Source: Halovivax asiaticus JCM 14624
GTDB lineage: Archaea; Halobacteriota; Halobacteria; Halobacteriales; Natrialbaceae
DNA: 64,000 nucleotides
Direction of reading: 5' to 3'
NCBI RefSeq assembly: GCF_000337515.1
Contig: NZ_AOIQ01000016.1
Span: 20,400-84,399 of the forward strand
A model generated the notes under the pieces. That model searched no databases. It was not told the DNA's origin and was given only the letters and a program-made list of their open reading frames with translations. The stretch's first letter is position 1, and every line of letters starts with the position of its first letter. Of this stretch, positions 46,556 through 55,274 are shown one piece after another. The position numbers were made by a program, and so were the translations under genes.

Positions 46556-47374
46556 ATGCACAGTGAATCGAATCCGCCGTCGGGGACGCCACTCGTCGAT
46601 GCCCAGGGCGTCAGCAGGACGTACACACGAGGGCGACGGTCGCTCGCGTCGACGATCCTCCCGTGGCGTGACTCTCCGGCCCGACCAACCGTTCGCGCGC
46701 TGGACGCGGTCTCCCTCTCACTCGACGCGGGCGACGTGGTCGGCGTCGCCGGGCCGAGCGGCAGCGGCAAGTCGACGCTGCTCGAGATCCTTGCGGGGCT
46801 TTCGCTCCCCGACGAAGGCTCGATCGTCGTCGACGGGGTCGATCTTCGGACCCTCTCTCCCGGTGAGCGGGCCCGTCACCGATTGCAACGCGTCGGATTC
46901 GTCTTTCAGGACTTCCGCCTCCTGGAGTCGTACTCGGCGCGGACGAACGTCGCGCTGCCACTCGTCGAACTCGGCGTCACCCGCCGGGAGCGACGCGAAC
47001 GCGCGACGTCCCTGCTGACGGACGTCGGACTCGGGGACCGACTCGACCACCGTCCCGGCGCGCTCTCGGGCGGCGAGCGACAACGCGTCGCTATCGCTCG
47101 TGCGCTCGCCGCCAAACCGGCGGTGGTCGTCGCCGACGAGCCGACCGGAGAACTCGACAGCGACGCTGGCCAGCGGGTTCGCGACCTCCTGCGGTCGATC
47201 GCCGCGGAGCGGGCCGTTGTGATCGCGTCGCACGACCACGAGACGTTAGCCGACTGCGATCGCGTCGTCCAACTCCGCGACGGCCGGCGGGTCGACGAGT
47301 CGGTGTCGTCCGATGCGAGCGGGCACTCGACGACCTCGTCGGCCGCGCCGACCGATGATTCGGAGGACGGCTGA
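46556..47374 (+). CDS. ABC transporter ATP-binding protein (MacB/LolD type)
   Basis: This 272-residue protein has Walker A GPSGSGKST (about 61-69), Q-loop FQDFRLLESYSARTNV, signature LSGGERQRVAIARAL and Walker B VVVADEPTGELD. This is the short class that pairs with FtsX-like permeases; a 40-residue tail is acidic. The TATA-like ATTATTA at 46527-46533 lies about 23 nt before the ATG. The stop overlaps the start of the first permease by one base. Confidence 0.93.
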   Translation: MHSESNPPSGTPLVDAQGVSRTYTRGRRSLASTILPWRDSPARPTVRALDAVSLSLDAGDVVGVAGPSGSGKSTLLEILAGLSLPDEGSIVVDGVDLRTLSPGERARHRLQRVGFVFQDFRLLESYSARTNVALPLVELGVTRRERRERATSLLTDVGLGDRLDHRPGALSGGERQRVAIARALAAKPAVVVADEPTGELDSDAGQRVRDLLRSIAAERAVVIASHDHETLADCDRVVQLRDGRRVDESVSSDASGHSTTSSAAPTDDSEDG

Positions 47375-48558
47375 TGTCGCAGCCGGATCGACGCGCCCGG
47401 TGGCGACGACTCGTCGGGTGGCTCGCGCTCACGGGCGAGCGATTCACGACCCGAGCGACGGCGACGGCCCCGGGACGGATCGGTGCGAGCGTCGCGGGCG
47501 TGGCGATCGCGGTCGGGCTCTTGCTCATCGTGACCGGCCTCACGCTCGGCATGGTCGCCCCGGCGTCCGGGTACGGCGGTGACGAGTACTGGGTCTCGCC
47601 CGAGACCGAGGCGAGTTCGCCGCTCGTTAGCGCCGGCGAACCGCAGTTCGGCGCCGCAGATGAGGCGGCCGCTCGCATGCGAGGGATGGACGGCGTCGAC
47701 GCCGTCTCGCCTGTCCTGATCGAGCACCAACTGGTCAAGTCGGCCGACGGCGAGACGGAGCCGGTGATCGTCGTCGGCGTCGATCCGGCTGCGGCGATCG
47801 ACGTCTACGGGCTCTCCCCGGCGGCGATAGCGGCGCCAGACGACGCCGTCGTCACGGCCGGGACGGCGTCGGCCCTCGGCGTCGAGGACGGCGAGTCGAT
47901 CACGTTCGCCGGCTTCGACCGGACCACGACCGTCGCCGCCATCGACGAAGGATCCGGTACAGCGGCTGCCGCGCCGACGATCCTCGTCGAGCTGGAGACG
48001 TTGCAGTCGCTCACCGGGGCCGACGAACACGACGCCGCCGATCGGTTCGTCGTCGAGGGGGCGAGCGGCCTCGAGGACGAGCTGGCGTCGGTCTACGATC
48101 GCTCGACTGTCTCCACTGGAACCGGCCTGGCGGCCGACCGGCTGTTCACCGCGGACCTTCCACTCGCCCTGTCGCTGGCGGCGTTGCTGGTCAGTATCGT
48201 CGTCGGGACGCTCTTCGTGTCCGTCGTGACCGCGATGGAGGTGGCCGCCGATCGCGACGTCCTCGCGACGCTCGCGGCCATCGGCGTCCCGGCCCATCGG
48301 CGGGTGGCTCTCTACGCGGGGCAGTCGATGCTGGTGGCACTCTCAGGCGGCGTCGTCGGGATCGCCCTCGGATTCGGCGGGATCTCCCTCGCGAACCGTG
48401 TCGCAGCTGGACTCGTCGAGGTGGTGGCCCCGGTCGTCGCGCACCCGTTGTTGATTCCGTACGGACTCGGCGCCGCCCTCGTCGTGGGGGTCGTCACGAT
48501 CCCCGTCGTCTGGCTGACCGTCCGCCGGGTCGAGGCGGAGGTGAATCACGGTGGATAA
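47374..48558 (+). CDS. ABC transporter permease (FtsX/MacB type)
   Basis: This 394-residue protein has one N-terminal helix (about 45-62), a large extracytoplasmic MacB-like domain (about 65-250) and three C-terminal helices with the FtsX signature VVTAMEVAADRDVLATLAAIGVPAHRRV (key residues E, A, G and R). It works with the 46556 ATPase and the second permease. The family moves peptides, lipids or signals across the envelope; the substrate here is unknown. Confidence 0.88.
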   Translation: MSQPDRRARWRRLVGWLALTGERFTTRATATAPGRIGASVAGVAIAVGLLLIVTGLTLGMVAPASGYGGDEYWVSPETEASSPLVSAGEPQFGAADEAAARMRGMDGVDAVSPVLIEHQLVKSADGETEPVIVVGVDPAAAIDVYGLSPAAIAAPDDAVVTAGTASALGVEDGESITFAGFDRTTTVAAIDEGSGTAAAAPTILVELETLQSLTGADEHDAADRFVVEGASGLEDELASVYDRSTVSTGTGLAADRLFTADLPLALSLAALLVSIVVGTLFVSVVTAMEVAADRDVLATLAAIGVPAHRRVALYAGQSMLVALSGGVVGIALGFGGISLANRVAAGLVEVVAPVVAHPLLIPYGLGAALVVGVVTIPVVWLTVRRVEAEVNHGG

Positions 48559-49852
48559 ACCTCCCACAGACGGCTCCGACGAGCGCGATCGGAACTCTGA
48601 CGAGCCCGAACGGAACTCCGCCCGCGACGCGGCCCTGAACGTACGAACGGGTGCACGCCCCGTCGCGATCGTCGGCCTGGCCCTCGGCGCGCTCCGGTAC
48701 GAGCGCCTGCGGAGCACGGCGGCGATCGTCGGCGTCGCGCTCGCCGTCGTGTCAATCATCCTGCTCGGCGGCGCGGGCGTGGGCGTCCTCGAGACGGGCC
48801 AGTCCCAGTTCGACGCGGCGGAGCGCGACCTCTGGGTTACCGGGGAGTCGGTTGGGTTGACGGCCGCGGGTGGCGGCGGACTCGAACCGACGATCCAGGA
48901 TGCCCACTCCGTCTCGGCCTCGCTTGAAGAACGCGATACCGTTCGGACGGCGGTCCCGATGGGGTTTCAGACCCTCTACGTCGGGACCGACCCGGGTGAG
49001 CTCGATACCGTCGTGGGCTCGGGCGTTCCCGGCTCCGGCTCGTCGGTCTCGATCGAGGCGGGCTCGGGTTTCACCGGCCCGGACACGCACTACGCCAACG
49101 GGACCTACGAGGGACCGCGGACCGAGCAGGCGATCGTGGACAGCCGGCTGGCCGACCGGTTGAACCTGTCCGTCGGCGATACTATCTACCTCGGCGGGTC
49201 ACTCGCGACGGCGCGCGAGACGACGTACGATGTCGTCGGCGTCTCTGATACGTTCGCCTCGTTCCTCGCCACGTCGACGGTCACTATCCGGTTGAGCGAA
49301 CTCCAGTCGCTCACCGGCGGCGCGGGGACGGACGACGCGACGCTGCTGACGGTGACCACCGCCGACGGCGCGGATCCGGAGGCGGTCGAACGCGCGATCG
49401 AGGCCGACTACCCCGCGTACGAGGTCCGCACGAACGAGGAACAGCTACGGGCCATCGTCGGCGATCAGGCGGCCCTCCTCGTCGGGGCCGGCGTCCTCGT
49501 CGCGCTCGCGGTGGTGTCCGGGGCGGCCCTCTCGATCGCCCTGTTCACGCTCTCGGTCTACCAGCACCGCCGTGCCTACCGTACCCTCTCGGCGATCGGC
49601 GTCTCTCGCGGGACGATCGTCGGGATCGTCGCCGTCCGTGGCCTGATACTCGGGCTGCTGGGCTGGCTCGTCGGCGCCACCCTGTCGCTGCCGGCGATTC
49701 GCGCGGTGAACGCGGTCGTCTCCCGGGTCGTGGGCTACGACGGGCTCGTCGCGACGTCGCCACCAGCCATCGGTATCGCCGCAGTCGTCGCCATCGGCAT
49801 CGGCACGCTCGCGGCGACCGTGGCGGCCTGGCGACTGCCGACCGCAGCATAG
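48551..49852 (+). CDS. ABC transporter permease (FtsX/MacB type), second subunit
   Basis: This 433-residue protein. An acidic N-terminus of about 30 residues, one helix (about 55-75), an extracytoplasmic domain and three C-terminal helices follow the same plan as the first permease. The loop YQHRRAYRTLSAIGVSRGTI matches FtsX. The GTG start at 48551 lies inside the end of the previous gene (8-nt overlap), supporting coupled expression of the three-gene operon. Confidence 0.88.
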   Translation: MDKPPTDGSDERDRNSDEPERNSARDAALNVRTGARPVAIVGLALGALRYERLRSTAAIVGVALAVVSIILLGGAGVGVLETGQSQFDAAERDLWVTGESVGLTAAGGGGLEPTIQDAHSVSASLEERDTVRTAVPMGFQTLYVGTDPGELDTVVGSGVPGSGSSVSIEAGSGFTGPDTHYANGTYEGPRTEQAIVDSRLADRLNLSVGDTIYLGGSLATARETTYDVVGVSDTFASFLATSTVTIRLSELQSLTGGAGTDDATLLTVTTADGADPEAVERAIEADYPAYEVRTNEEQLRAIVGDQAALLVGAGVLVALAVVSGAALSIALFTLSVYQHRRAYRTLSAIGVSRGTIVGIVAVRGLILGLLGWLVGATLSLPAIRAVNAVVSRVVGYDGLVATSPPAIGIAAVVAIGIGTLAATVAAWRLPTAA

Positions 49853-49952
49853 CGGCCTCAGCAGACGGTGTCGTCGAAGCGCTCCAGGAGCCCGCGACGC
49901 GACGGTAGCGCGTGGCGACACGTTTACGGTCACGCCTGACCGACAGCAACCG

Positions 49953-50234
49953 ATGGCAACGCAGCGGCGAATGCGCTTCGTCACCGGGACCCTCGCCTGG
50001 TTGCTCGGGACCACGCTCGTCCTCGTCCTCCTCGACGCACTCTCCTACGAGCTCGTGTTCGTCTGCGGGCTGATCGGGCTCCTCGTCGTCACCGAACTGA
50101 CGGCGCCGGTGTCGGTCTCGCCGGCGTGGCGCCGTCGGCTCCGCTGGCTCATCGGGCTGGGTCTGTTCGGGTTCGCCGTAATGGTGGCGAAGCGAATCGT
50201 CGAGATACTCCCGCCGGAGGTGCTTCCCTGGTGA
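49953..50234 (+). CDS. Small membrane protein, unknown function
   Basis: This 93-residue protein has two to three hydrophobic segments (about 8-28, 33-50, 62-80) with a basic break PAWRRRLRWL. No family is recognised. Its stop (TGA at 50232-50234) overlaps the GTG start of the following frameshifted gene, which suggests translational coupling of the original pair. Confidence 0.6.
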   Translation: MATQRRMRFVTGTLAWLLGTTLVLVLLDALSYELVFVCGLIGLLVVTELTAPVSVSPAWRRRLRWLIGLGLFGFAVMVAKRIVEILPPEVLPW

Positions 50235-50721
50235 GTTCGAACGACGGCGATTCGCCCGCCTCGGGCGTCGTCGGCCGGTTCGTCTGCGGCGAGGTGCCTG
50301 GCCGTACGCGCTACTGGGGGCGCTGTTCGTCGCGCTCGTCACGGCCCTGTTCGTCCTCGGCGCGACATCGGCGTCGGCGTTCGGGATCTACAACCCCACC
50401 TGGGACGGCAACTCGGACGTTCGGGAGTCGATCGATTCGGATCCCGGAACCGAACTGACGATCGTCCGCGACGCCGCGGCGTACGAGTCCAGCGATCCGG
50501 ACGAGACGGTGGCGTTCGTCGTGGCGCCCGACGAACCGTACGGCAGCGACGACGCCGACGAGCTCCGCTCGCTTACGGCGGCATACGAACAGGCGGCGTT
50601 CGGTCCGGACGCGGTGGACCGCTCGGTCGCAGAACGGACGCTCTCGACGGCACAGGCGCTGTGCGACACCGACCGGTCAACCTCGGCACCGACCGAGGGG
50701 AACCCAACCAGTGACGACTGA
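50231..50721 (+). pseudogene. Frameshifted, shortened DUF4350-like gene
   Basis: From the GTG at 50231 the frame encodes SSNDGDSPASGVVGRFVCG and then loses sense. The next frame continues at once with a membrane helix WPYALLGALFVALVTALFVL, the hallmark FGIYNPTWDGNSDVRE and FVVAPDEPYGSDDADELRS. This beginning matches DUF4350 proteins. A single missing base at about 50297-50301 explains the shift. The usual GGTLVVA-containing core that should follow is absent, and the chain ends instead with a helical tail AYEQAAFGPDAVDRSVAERT. So it is probably shifted and internally deleted. Confidence 0.6.
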
Positions 50722-50837
50722 GAGGGAACCCGCCTGGCGACGACTGAGTGCGTCATCTCTCCCCCCTCGATCGACAGGGTTGCGATCGAGCGGCGTACCG
50801 ACCGACTTTTACCGCCGACCGGGATAGCCAGTGGCAA

Positions 50838-52019
50838 ATGGACGTCCGAACGCTCCGGCTCATGGTCCCCCGGCCGATCCGGGAGCTGCCGGCGGATCTG
50901 GCGGCGGTGGTCGTCCTGGTCCTCGCTGCCGACGTCGCCGCCCTCGCCCCGCTGATCCGCGAGACGCCGCTACGAATCCCCCTCGGACTCGCCCTCGTGC
51001 TCTTCTTGCCCGGCTACACGTTCGTTGCCGCGTTGTTTCCGGAGGCGGGCGAGTCGCCGACCGGCGATGGGGTGGCTCCTGACGCCGATTCGACGGCGGC
51101 CGATACGGACCGGGATGCGGAGAACGCGGGCTCGGATGGGACGGCAGAGGAATCGGACGCCGGTCGGTCCCTCCTGAGCACCCCGCCCACGGTACGAGGC
51201 ATCGACGGCATCGAGCGCGTCGCCCTCTCGTTCGGGTTGAGTATCGCCATCGTCCCGTTGCTCGGACTGGTGCTCAACTTTACGCCGTGGGGCATCCGGC
51301 TGGTGCCGATCGTCCTCACCGTGACGGGCTTTACGATCGGAGCGACGGTCGTCGCCGCGGTGCGCCGGTGGGACCTGCCGCCCGAGGAGCGGTTTCGAGT
51401 ACCCTACCGTCAGTGGGTGGACGCGGCGGCTACCGAACTGTTCGAGCCGGAGACGCGGGTCGACACGGCGCTGAACGTCGCGCTGGCCCTCTCGGTTGTC
51501 CTCGCGGTCGGTGCCGTCGGCTTCGCCATCCTCGTACCGCCCCAGGGTGAGCAGTTCTCGGCGATCTACTACCTCACCGAGGACGAGGACGGCGAGCTCG
51601 TCGCCGACGGCTATCCGTCGGAGCTCGTCCGCGGCGAGTCCGCAACGCTCGTCGTCGGCGTCGACAATCACGAGCACGAACGCACCGAGTACACCGTCGT
51701 GCTCGTCGAACAGCGAGTCGAGTTCGTCAACGGTTCGACGGGAGAGCCAGTGACACGGTCGACGGGCAACAGCTCGGCGAATGCCACGGCCGTCGTGGCA
51801 GACCAGCGCGAGCTAAACCGCTTCCAGACGACACTCTCGCACAACGAGAGCTGGCACCACGAACACGAGGTGACGCCGACGTTCACCGGCGAGAACGTTC
51901 GTATCGTCTGGCTGCTGTTCCCCGGCGGCGACGCGCCAGCGGAACCCTCGATGGCCGACACCGAGTACGCGGTGCATCTGTGGCTCGACGTGGCCGAAGC
52001 GAACGAGAGCGGGGAGTGA
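50838..52019 (+). CDS. DUF1616 family membrane protein
   Basis: This 393-residue protein. The N-terminal half has about five helices with the family start RELPADLAAVVVLVLAADVA and GLALVLFLPGYTFVAALFP. An acidic loop of about 45 residues (about 78-122) follows. The C-terminal extracytoplasmic domain (about 245-390) has a beta-sandwich look, with several N-x-S/T glycosylation sequons (NGS, NSS, NAT, NES). In haloarchaea DUF1616 genes lie beside surface-polymer and DUF4350-type genes, as here. The ATG at 50838 precedes the helical region directly. Confidence 0.82.
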   Translation: MDVRTLRLMVPRPIRELPADLAAVVVLVLAADVAALAPLIRETPLRIPLGLALVLFLPGYTFVAALFPEAGESPTGDGVAPDADSTAADTDRDAENAGSDGTAEESDAGRSLLSTPPTVRGIDGIERVALSFGLSIAIVPLLGLVLNFTPWGIRLVPIVLTVTGFTIGATVVAAVRRWDLPPEERFRVPYRQWVDAAATELFEPETRVDTALNVALALSVVLAVGAVGFAILVPPQGEQFSAIYYLTEDEDGELVADGYPSELVRGESATLVVGVDNHEHERTEYTVVLVEQRVEFVNGSTGEPVTRSTGNSSANATAVVADQRELNRFQTTLSHNESWHHEHEVTPTFTGENVRIVWLLFPGGDAPAEPSMADTEYAVHLWLDVAEANESGE

Positions 52020-52229
52020 GCTGTCGTTCGCGGGTGGCGGTCCATCGTCGCTTGACTCGAGGCTGCGGGGTGGTTGACCCGGAACGCGTGAGCGGTAGTT
52101 GCCGGAAAAGAGCCGTTACTTCTGGATGCCGACCACTTTCTCTCGAGACTGTCTCGTCGGCGCGATAGGGGCGGCGAAATGGGCGCGTAGTCTGTCCGTA
52201 CTCAAATCGGGGCGCGTCGAGTCGCCGCT

Positions 52230-53264
52230 ATGGACGAGTGTTCGTCGTCCCGCCACCCAGCTGGCCCAGGCGCCGAATCGCCGCGCTCGAGTGCCCACGA
52301 TCTCGTCACGTATCCCGCCCACGAGCTGGACGGCACTCGCGTGCTCGTCACCGGCGGGGCCGGCTTCATCGGTTCGCACATCGCCCACGCGCTCACACCG
52401 GACGCCGACGTCACCGTCTACGATTCGCTCGCATCCGGCGACCGGTCGAACGTGCCGGCCGAGGCGATGTTCGTCGAGGCCGACGTACGGGACGGGGACG
52501 TCCTCGAACGCGCCGTCGAAGCGGCGGACGTCGTCTTCCACGAGGCGGCGATGGTGAGCGTCGCCCGATCGGTCGAGGAACCGCTGGCGAGTCACGAGGT
52601 CACCGCGGCGTCGACGCTCGCCGTCCTCGAGGCGGCGCGTCGGAACGACGCTCGGGTGGTACTCGCCTCGAGTGCGGCGCTGTACGGCCAACCCGAGACG
52701 ACGCCGATCGCCGAGCCGGCGTCGAAGCGACCGACCTCACCGTACGGTCTCGACAAACTCGCTGCGGACTACTACGCGCGACTGTATCACGACCTGTACG
52801 GACTGGAGACGGTCGCGTTGCGCTACTTCAACGTCTACGGCCCCGGCCAGCCACCCGGCGAGTATGCGGGCGTGATCAGCGTCTTCGCGGAGCAGGCGCT
52901 CGCAGACGAGCCGATCACGGTCGAGGGCGACGGTGCGCAGACGCGCGACTTCGTCCACGTCTCGGACGTCGTCCGCGCGAATCTGCTGGCGGCGACGACC
53001 GACGCCGTCGGCGAGGCCTACAACGTCGCGACCGGGGATCCCATCTCGATTCGTCGGCTGGCCGAGCGCCTTCGGGCGCTCTCTGCGTCCGAGTCGTCGA
53101 TCGTCCACGACGACGCGCGCCCCGGCGACATTCGCCACTCGGCGGGGTCGATCGACCGCGCCCGCGAGCGGCTCGACTTCGAACCGACCGTCTCCATCTC
53201 CGACGGGCTGGCACAAACGATCGAGTGGTTCCGCGCCCGGTACCCGCGATCAGAAAACCGGTAG
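52230..53264 (+). CDS. NAD-dependent epimerase/dehydratase (GalE-like)
   Basis: This 344-residue extended short-chain dehydrogenase has the NAD-binding GGAGFIGSHIAHAL (about 42-55), the catalytic Ser in LASSAALYGQPE, and the Tyr-Lys pair in SPYGLDKLAADYY (about 169-181). The sugar-site NVYGPGQ and RDFVHVSDVVRANLLAA follow. It is probably a nucleotide-sugar 4-epimerase used for surface glycans. The first 30 residues are a poorly conserved extension, and later starts are possible. Confidence 0.9.
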   Translation: MDECSSSRHPAGPGAESPRSSAHDLVTYPAHELDGTRVLVTGGAGFIGSHIAHALTPDADVTVYDSLASGDRSNVPAEAMFVEADVRDGDVLERAVEAADVVFHEAAMVSVARSVEEPLASHEVTAASTLAVLEAARRNDARVVLASSAALYGQPETTPIAEPASKRPTSPYGLDKLAADYYARLYHDLYGLETVALRYFNVYGPGQPPGEYAGVISVFAEQALADEPITVEGDGAQTRDFVHVSDVVRANLLAATTDAVGEAYNVATGDPISIRRLAERLRALSASESSIVHDDARPGDIRHSAGSIDRARERLDFEPTVSISDGLAQTIEWFRARYPRSENR

Positions 53265-53337
53265 TCCCGTCCTGCACGTGGTCTGAGCCCGTCGCCGCGT
53301 CGCTCCTGTGTCGCCATCTTCTGTACACTCGCCGTCG

Positions 53338-53886
53338 TTAGGCCTCGTCGTATCCGTAGGCGTCGGGATCGTCGACGCCCTCCGTCCGGGAGCCGACCCA
53401 GGCGCCGAGGGAGATACCGTAGACGAGGTGGGCGGCGTGGAACAGGGCGAGTTCGTCGGCCTCGAGTTCGAGCCCGAGTATCTCTTTTAGCATCACCTGT
53501 GTCCCGAACGCGGAGAGGCCGAGCCCGTAGACTGATCCCCAGAGGAGGCCGCGCTGTTCGGCCTCGATCGCCTCCTCGGCGTCCTGTAACGCGAACAGGC
53601 CGCCGAAGATCGCTCCGGCGACCGTTCCGTAGCCGAGGTGCAAGACGAGGCCGGGGACGGAGTGGTCTTCGGGGTCGCCGCCGGCGACGTACGCCGCCCA
53701 GAAGTGCGCGGAGGGCGGGAGCGACCGCAGGATCGGGAGGCGAAACGCGGTCATGATGAGCGTGGCGACGAAGCCGGCCTGCAAGCCACGGGCGCTCGCC
53801 GCGAGGGCGTGTTCGGTCCGCGACGACGCGTGCTCGTCGGGGTGCGTTCGTGACGCCGATCGGTCGAGCGCGGCTTTCACGTCCAT
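53338..53886 (-). CDS. Haloarchaeal membrane protein, unknown function
   Basis: This 182-residue protein has four hydrophobic helices beginning with LQAGFVATLIMTAFRLPIL (about 33-51), then GLVLHLGYGTVAGAIFGGLF, LLWGSVYGLGLSAFGTQVML and FHAAHLVYGISLGAWVG. Gly-rich helix packing is evident, and two conserved His lie in helices 2 and 4. The GFxATxxMTxxR start resembles DUF1440/YagU-like membrane proteins, but I cannot assign it. The ATG at 53886 is preferred to 53925. Confidence 0.65.
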   Translation of the reverse strand: MDVKAALDRSASRTHPDEHASSRTEHALAASARGLQAGFVATLIMTAFRLPILRSLPPSAHFWAAYVAGGDPEDHSVPGLVLHLGYGTVAGAIFGGLFALQDAEEAIEAEQRGLLWGSVYGLGLSAFGTQVMLKEILGLELEADELALFHAAHLVYGISLGAWVGSRTEGVDDPDAYGYDEA

Positions 53887-53983
53887 GACCGGCATCCATC
53901 GAGGATTCCCGTAAGTGTGCGCCATGGTTCTGCCGCTGGCAGTTGGGCTATTCAGAGACGAGTCGACGGTGGCGCCGAACCGA

Positions 53984-55129
53984 TCAGTCGACGCCGACCC
54001 ACTTCAGCACCAGCAGCGTCCCCTCGTACAGGACGATCATCGTGATTGCGACGAGGCCGGCGGCCATCCCACTCGGGTCAATCGTGAAGGTAAAGGCGAG
54101 GCCGGCGAACGCTGCCCAGAAGTACAGGCGCTTGTCGGCGAGCCACCGCCGGGTCGTCACGCCCATCATCACCGCGAGCATGATGAAAAGCGGGATCTGG
54201 AAGACGACGGCCAGGAAGGCGGTGAGCGTGATGATCAGGTCGAAGGTTGGCCCGAGCCCGTACTTGATCGCGGCGCTCTCTCGCGAGTAGTACGAGAAGT
54301 ACTCGAAGAGGACCGGCAGGACGAGCAGGTAGGAAAACAGCATTCCGATCGCGGCCAGCACGACGCTTGTCGGCACCGCCGCGAGGTAGTACTTGCGCTC
54401 GTGCGGATAGAGACCGGGGCGCATGAAGAGATAGGTCTCGTAGACGAACACGGGGAGCGCGACCATGACTCCGAGCAGGCTGGCGACCTTGATCCGGGTT
54501 AGCCAGAGTTCCAGGGGGCCGTAGAGGTGCGGCCGCCACGCCTCGGCTTGCGGGATCGCCTCGGCCCAGATGATCCCGATGGCGCCGGTCGCCCAGAGGA
54601 GGCCGACGGCGGTCGCCGCCGCCCCGACGAGGACGACGATCGCGAGACGAGAGATCATCTCCTCGACGTGATCCGCGAGCGGCATCTCCTCGTCGTCCGG
54701 CGGCGTCGAGATCCCGCCGACCTCCTCGGTCCGTTCAGAGCCGCCGGTCACGGGCTCGGCCTGGGCGCTCGGTACCGGGGCGGTTGCGCCGCCCGAACTG
54801 CCGGTTGATCCCGTCGGCTCGGGCTCATCACCGGTTGGTTCCGTGTCGCCGTCGGCGGTTTCTCCGTCCTCGCTGGAGTCCTTGTCTGGTTTCTCGGGCT
54901 TGGGCGGTGCGTCGCTTCGGTCTTGCGAGGGGCTCCCCTCGAACGTGAGTCCGCCCTCCCCCGGCACGCGTTCGGACTCGTCGCTCGACCCGCCCTCGTC
55001 GGACGACTGGGAATCGCCGGTCGATTCGTTCGTGTCGACGGAGCCGTCGTCGGCCTCCGGGGCCTCGGCGTCGCGGTCCCGCGGCTCGTCGGGGTCGGCC
55101 GTCGTCGACTCCTCCCGCTCGTCCGGCAT
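53984..55129 (-). CDS. tatC: Sec-independent translocase subunit TatC (single domain)
   Basis: This 381-residue protein has a 150-residue, very acidic and Ser/Thr/Gly-rich cytoplasmic N-terminus. The six-helix TatC core then starts with PLADHVEEMISRLA. Conserved features are LYGPLELWLTRIKVASLLG and LPVFVYETYLFMRPGLYPHERKY, whose Phe-Arg-Pro-Gly-Leu block forms the signal-recognition surface. It recruits twin-arginine precursors such as the lipoproteins in this window. Divergent from tatC2, with a 145-nt shared promoter region. TatA is not in the window. Confidence 0.94.
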   Translation of the reverse strand: MPDEREESTTADPDEPRDRDAEAPEADDGSVDTNESTGDSQSSDEGGSSDESERVPGEGGLTFEGSPSQDRSDAPPKPEKPDKDSSEDGETADGDTEPTGDEPEPTGSTGSSGGATAPVPSAQAEPVTGGSERTEEVGGISTPPDDEEMPLADHVEEMISRLAIVVLVGAAATAVGLLWATGAIGIIWAEAIPQAEAWRPHLYGPLELWLTRIKVASLLGVMVALPVFVYETYLFMRPGLYPHERKYYLAAVPTSVVLAAIGMLFSYLLVLPVLFEYFSYYSRESAAIKYGLGPTFDLIITLTAFLAVVFQIPLFIMLAVMMGVTTRRWLADKRLYFWAAFAGLAFTFTIDPSGMAAGLVAITMIVLYEGTLLVLKWVGVD

Positions 55130-55274
55130 CTACGTGTGATTGTCTCGGGGTCGGTTATAGGCCTTTTTCTTACGGCGGACCCATCGAGGTGAGAATCGCA
55201 CGCCGGCCATCGAGCCCCCGTGTCGGTTGACTCGAAAGGTTGATAACTGGAAGAAAGGTAGTGTCCGCCACTTC

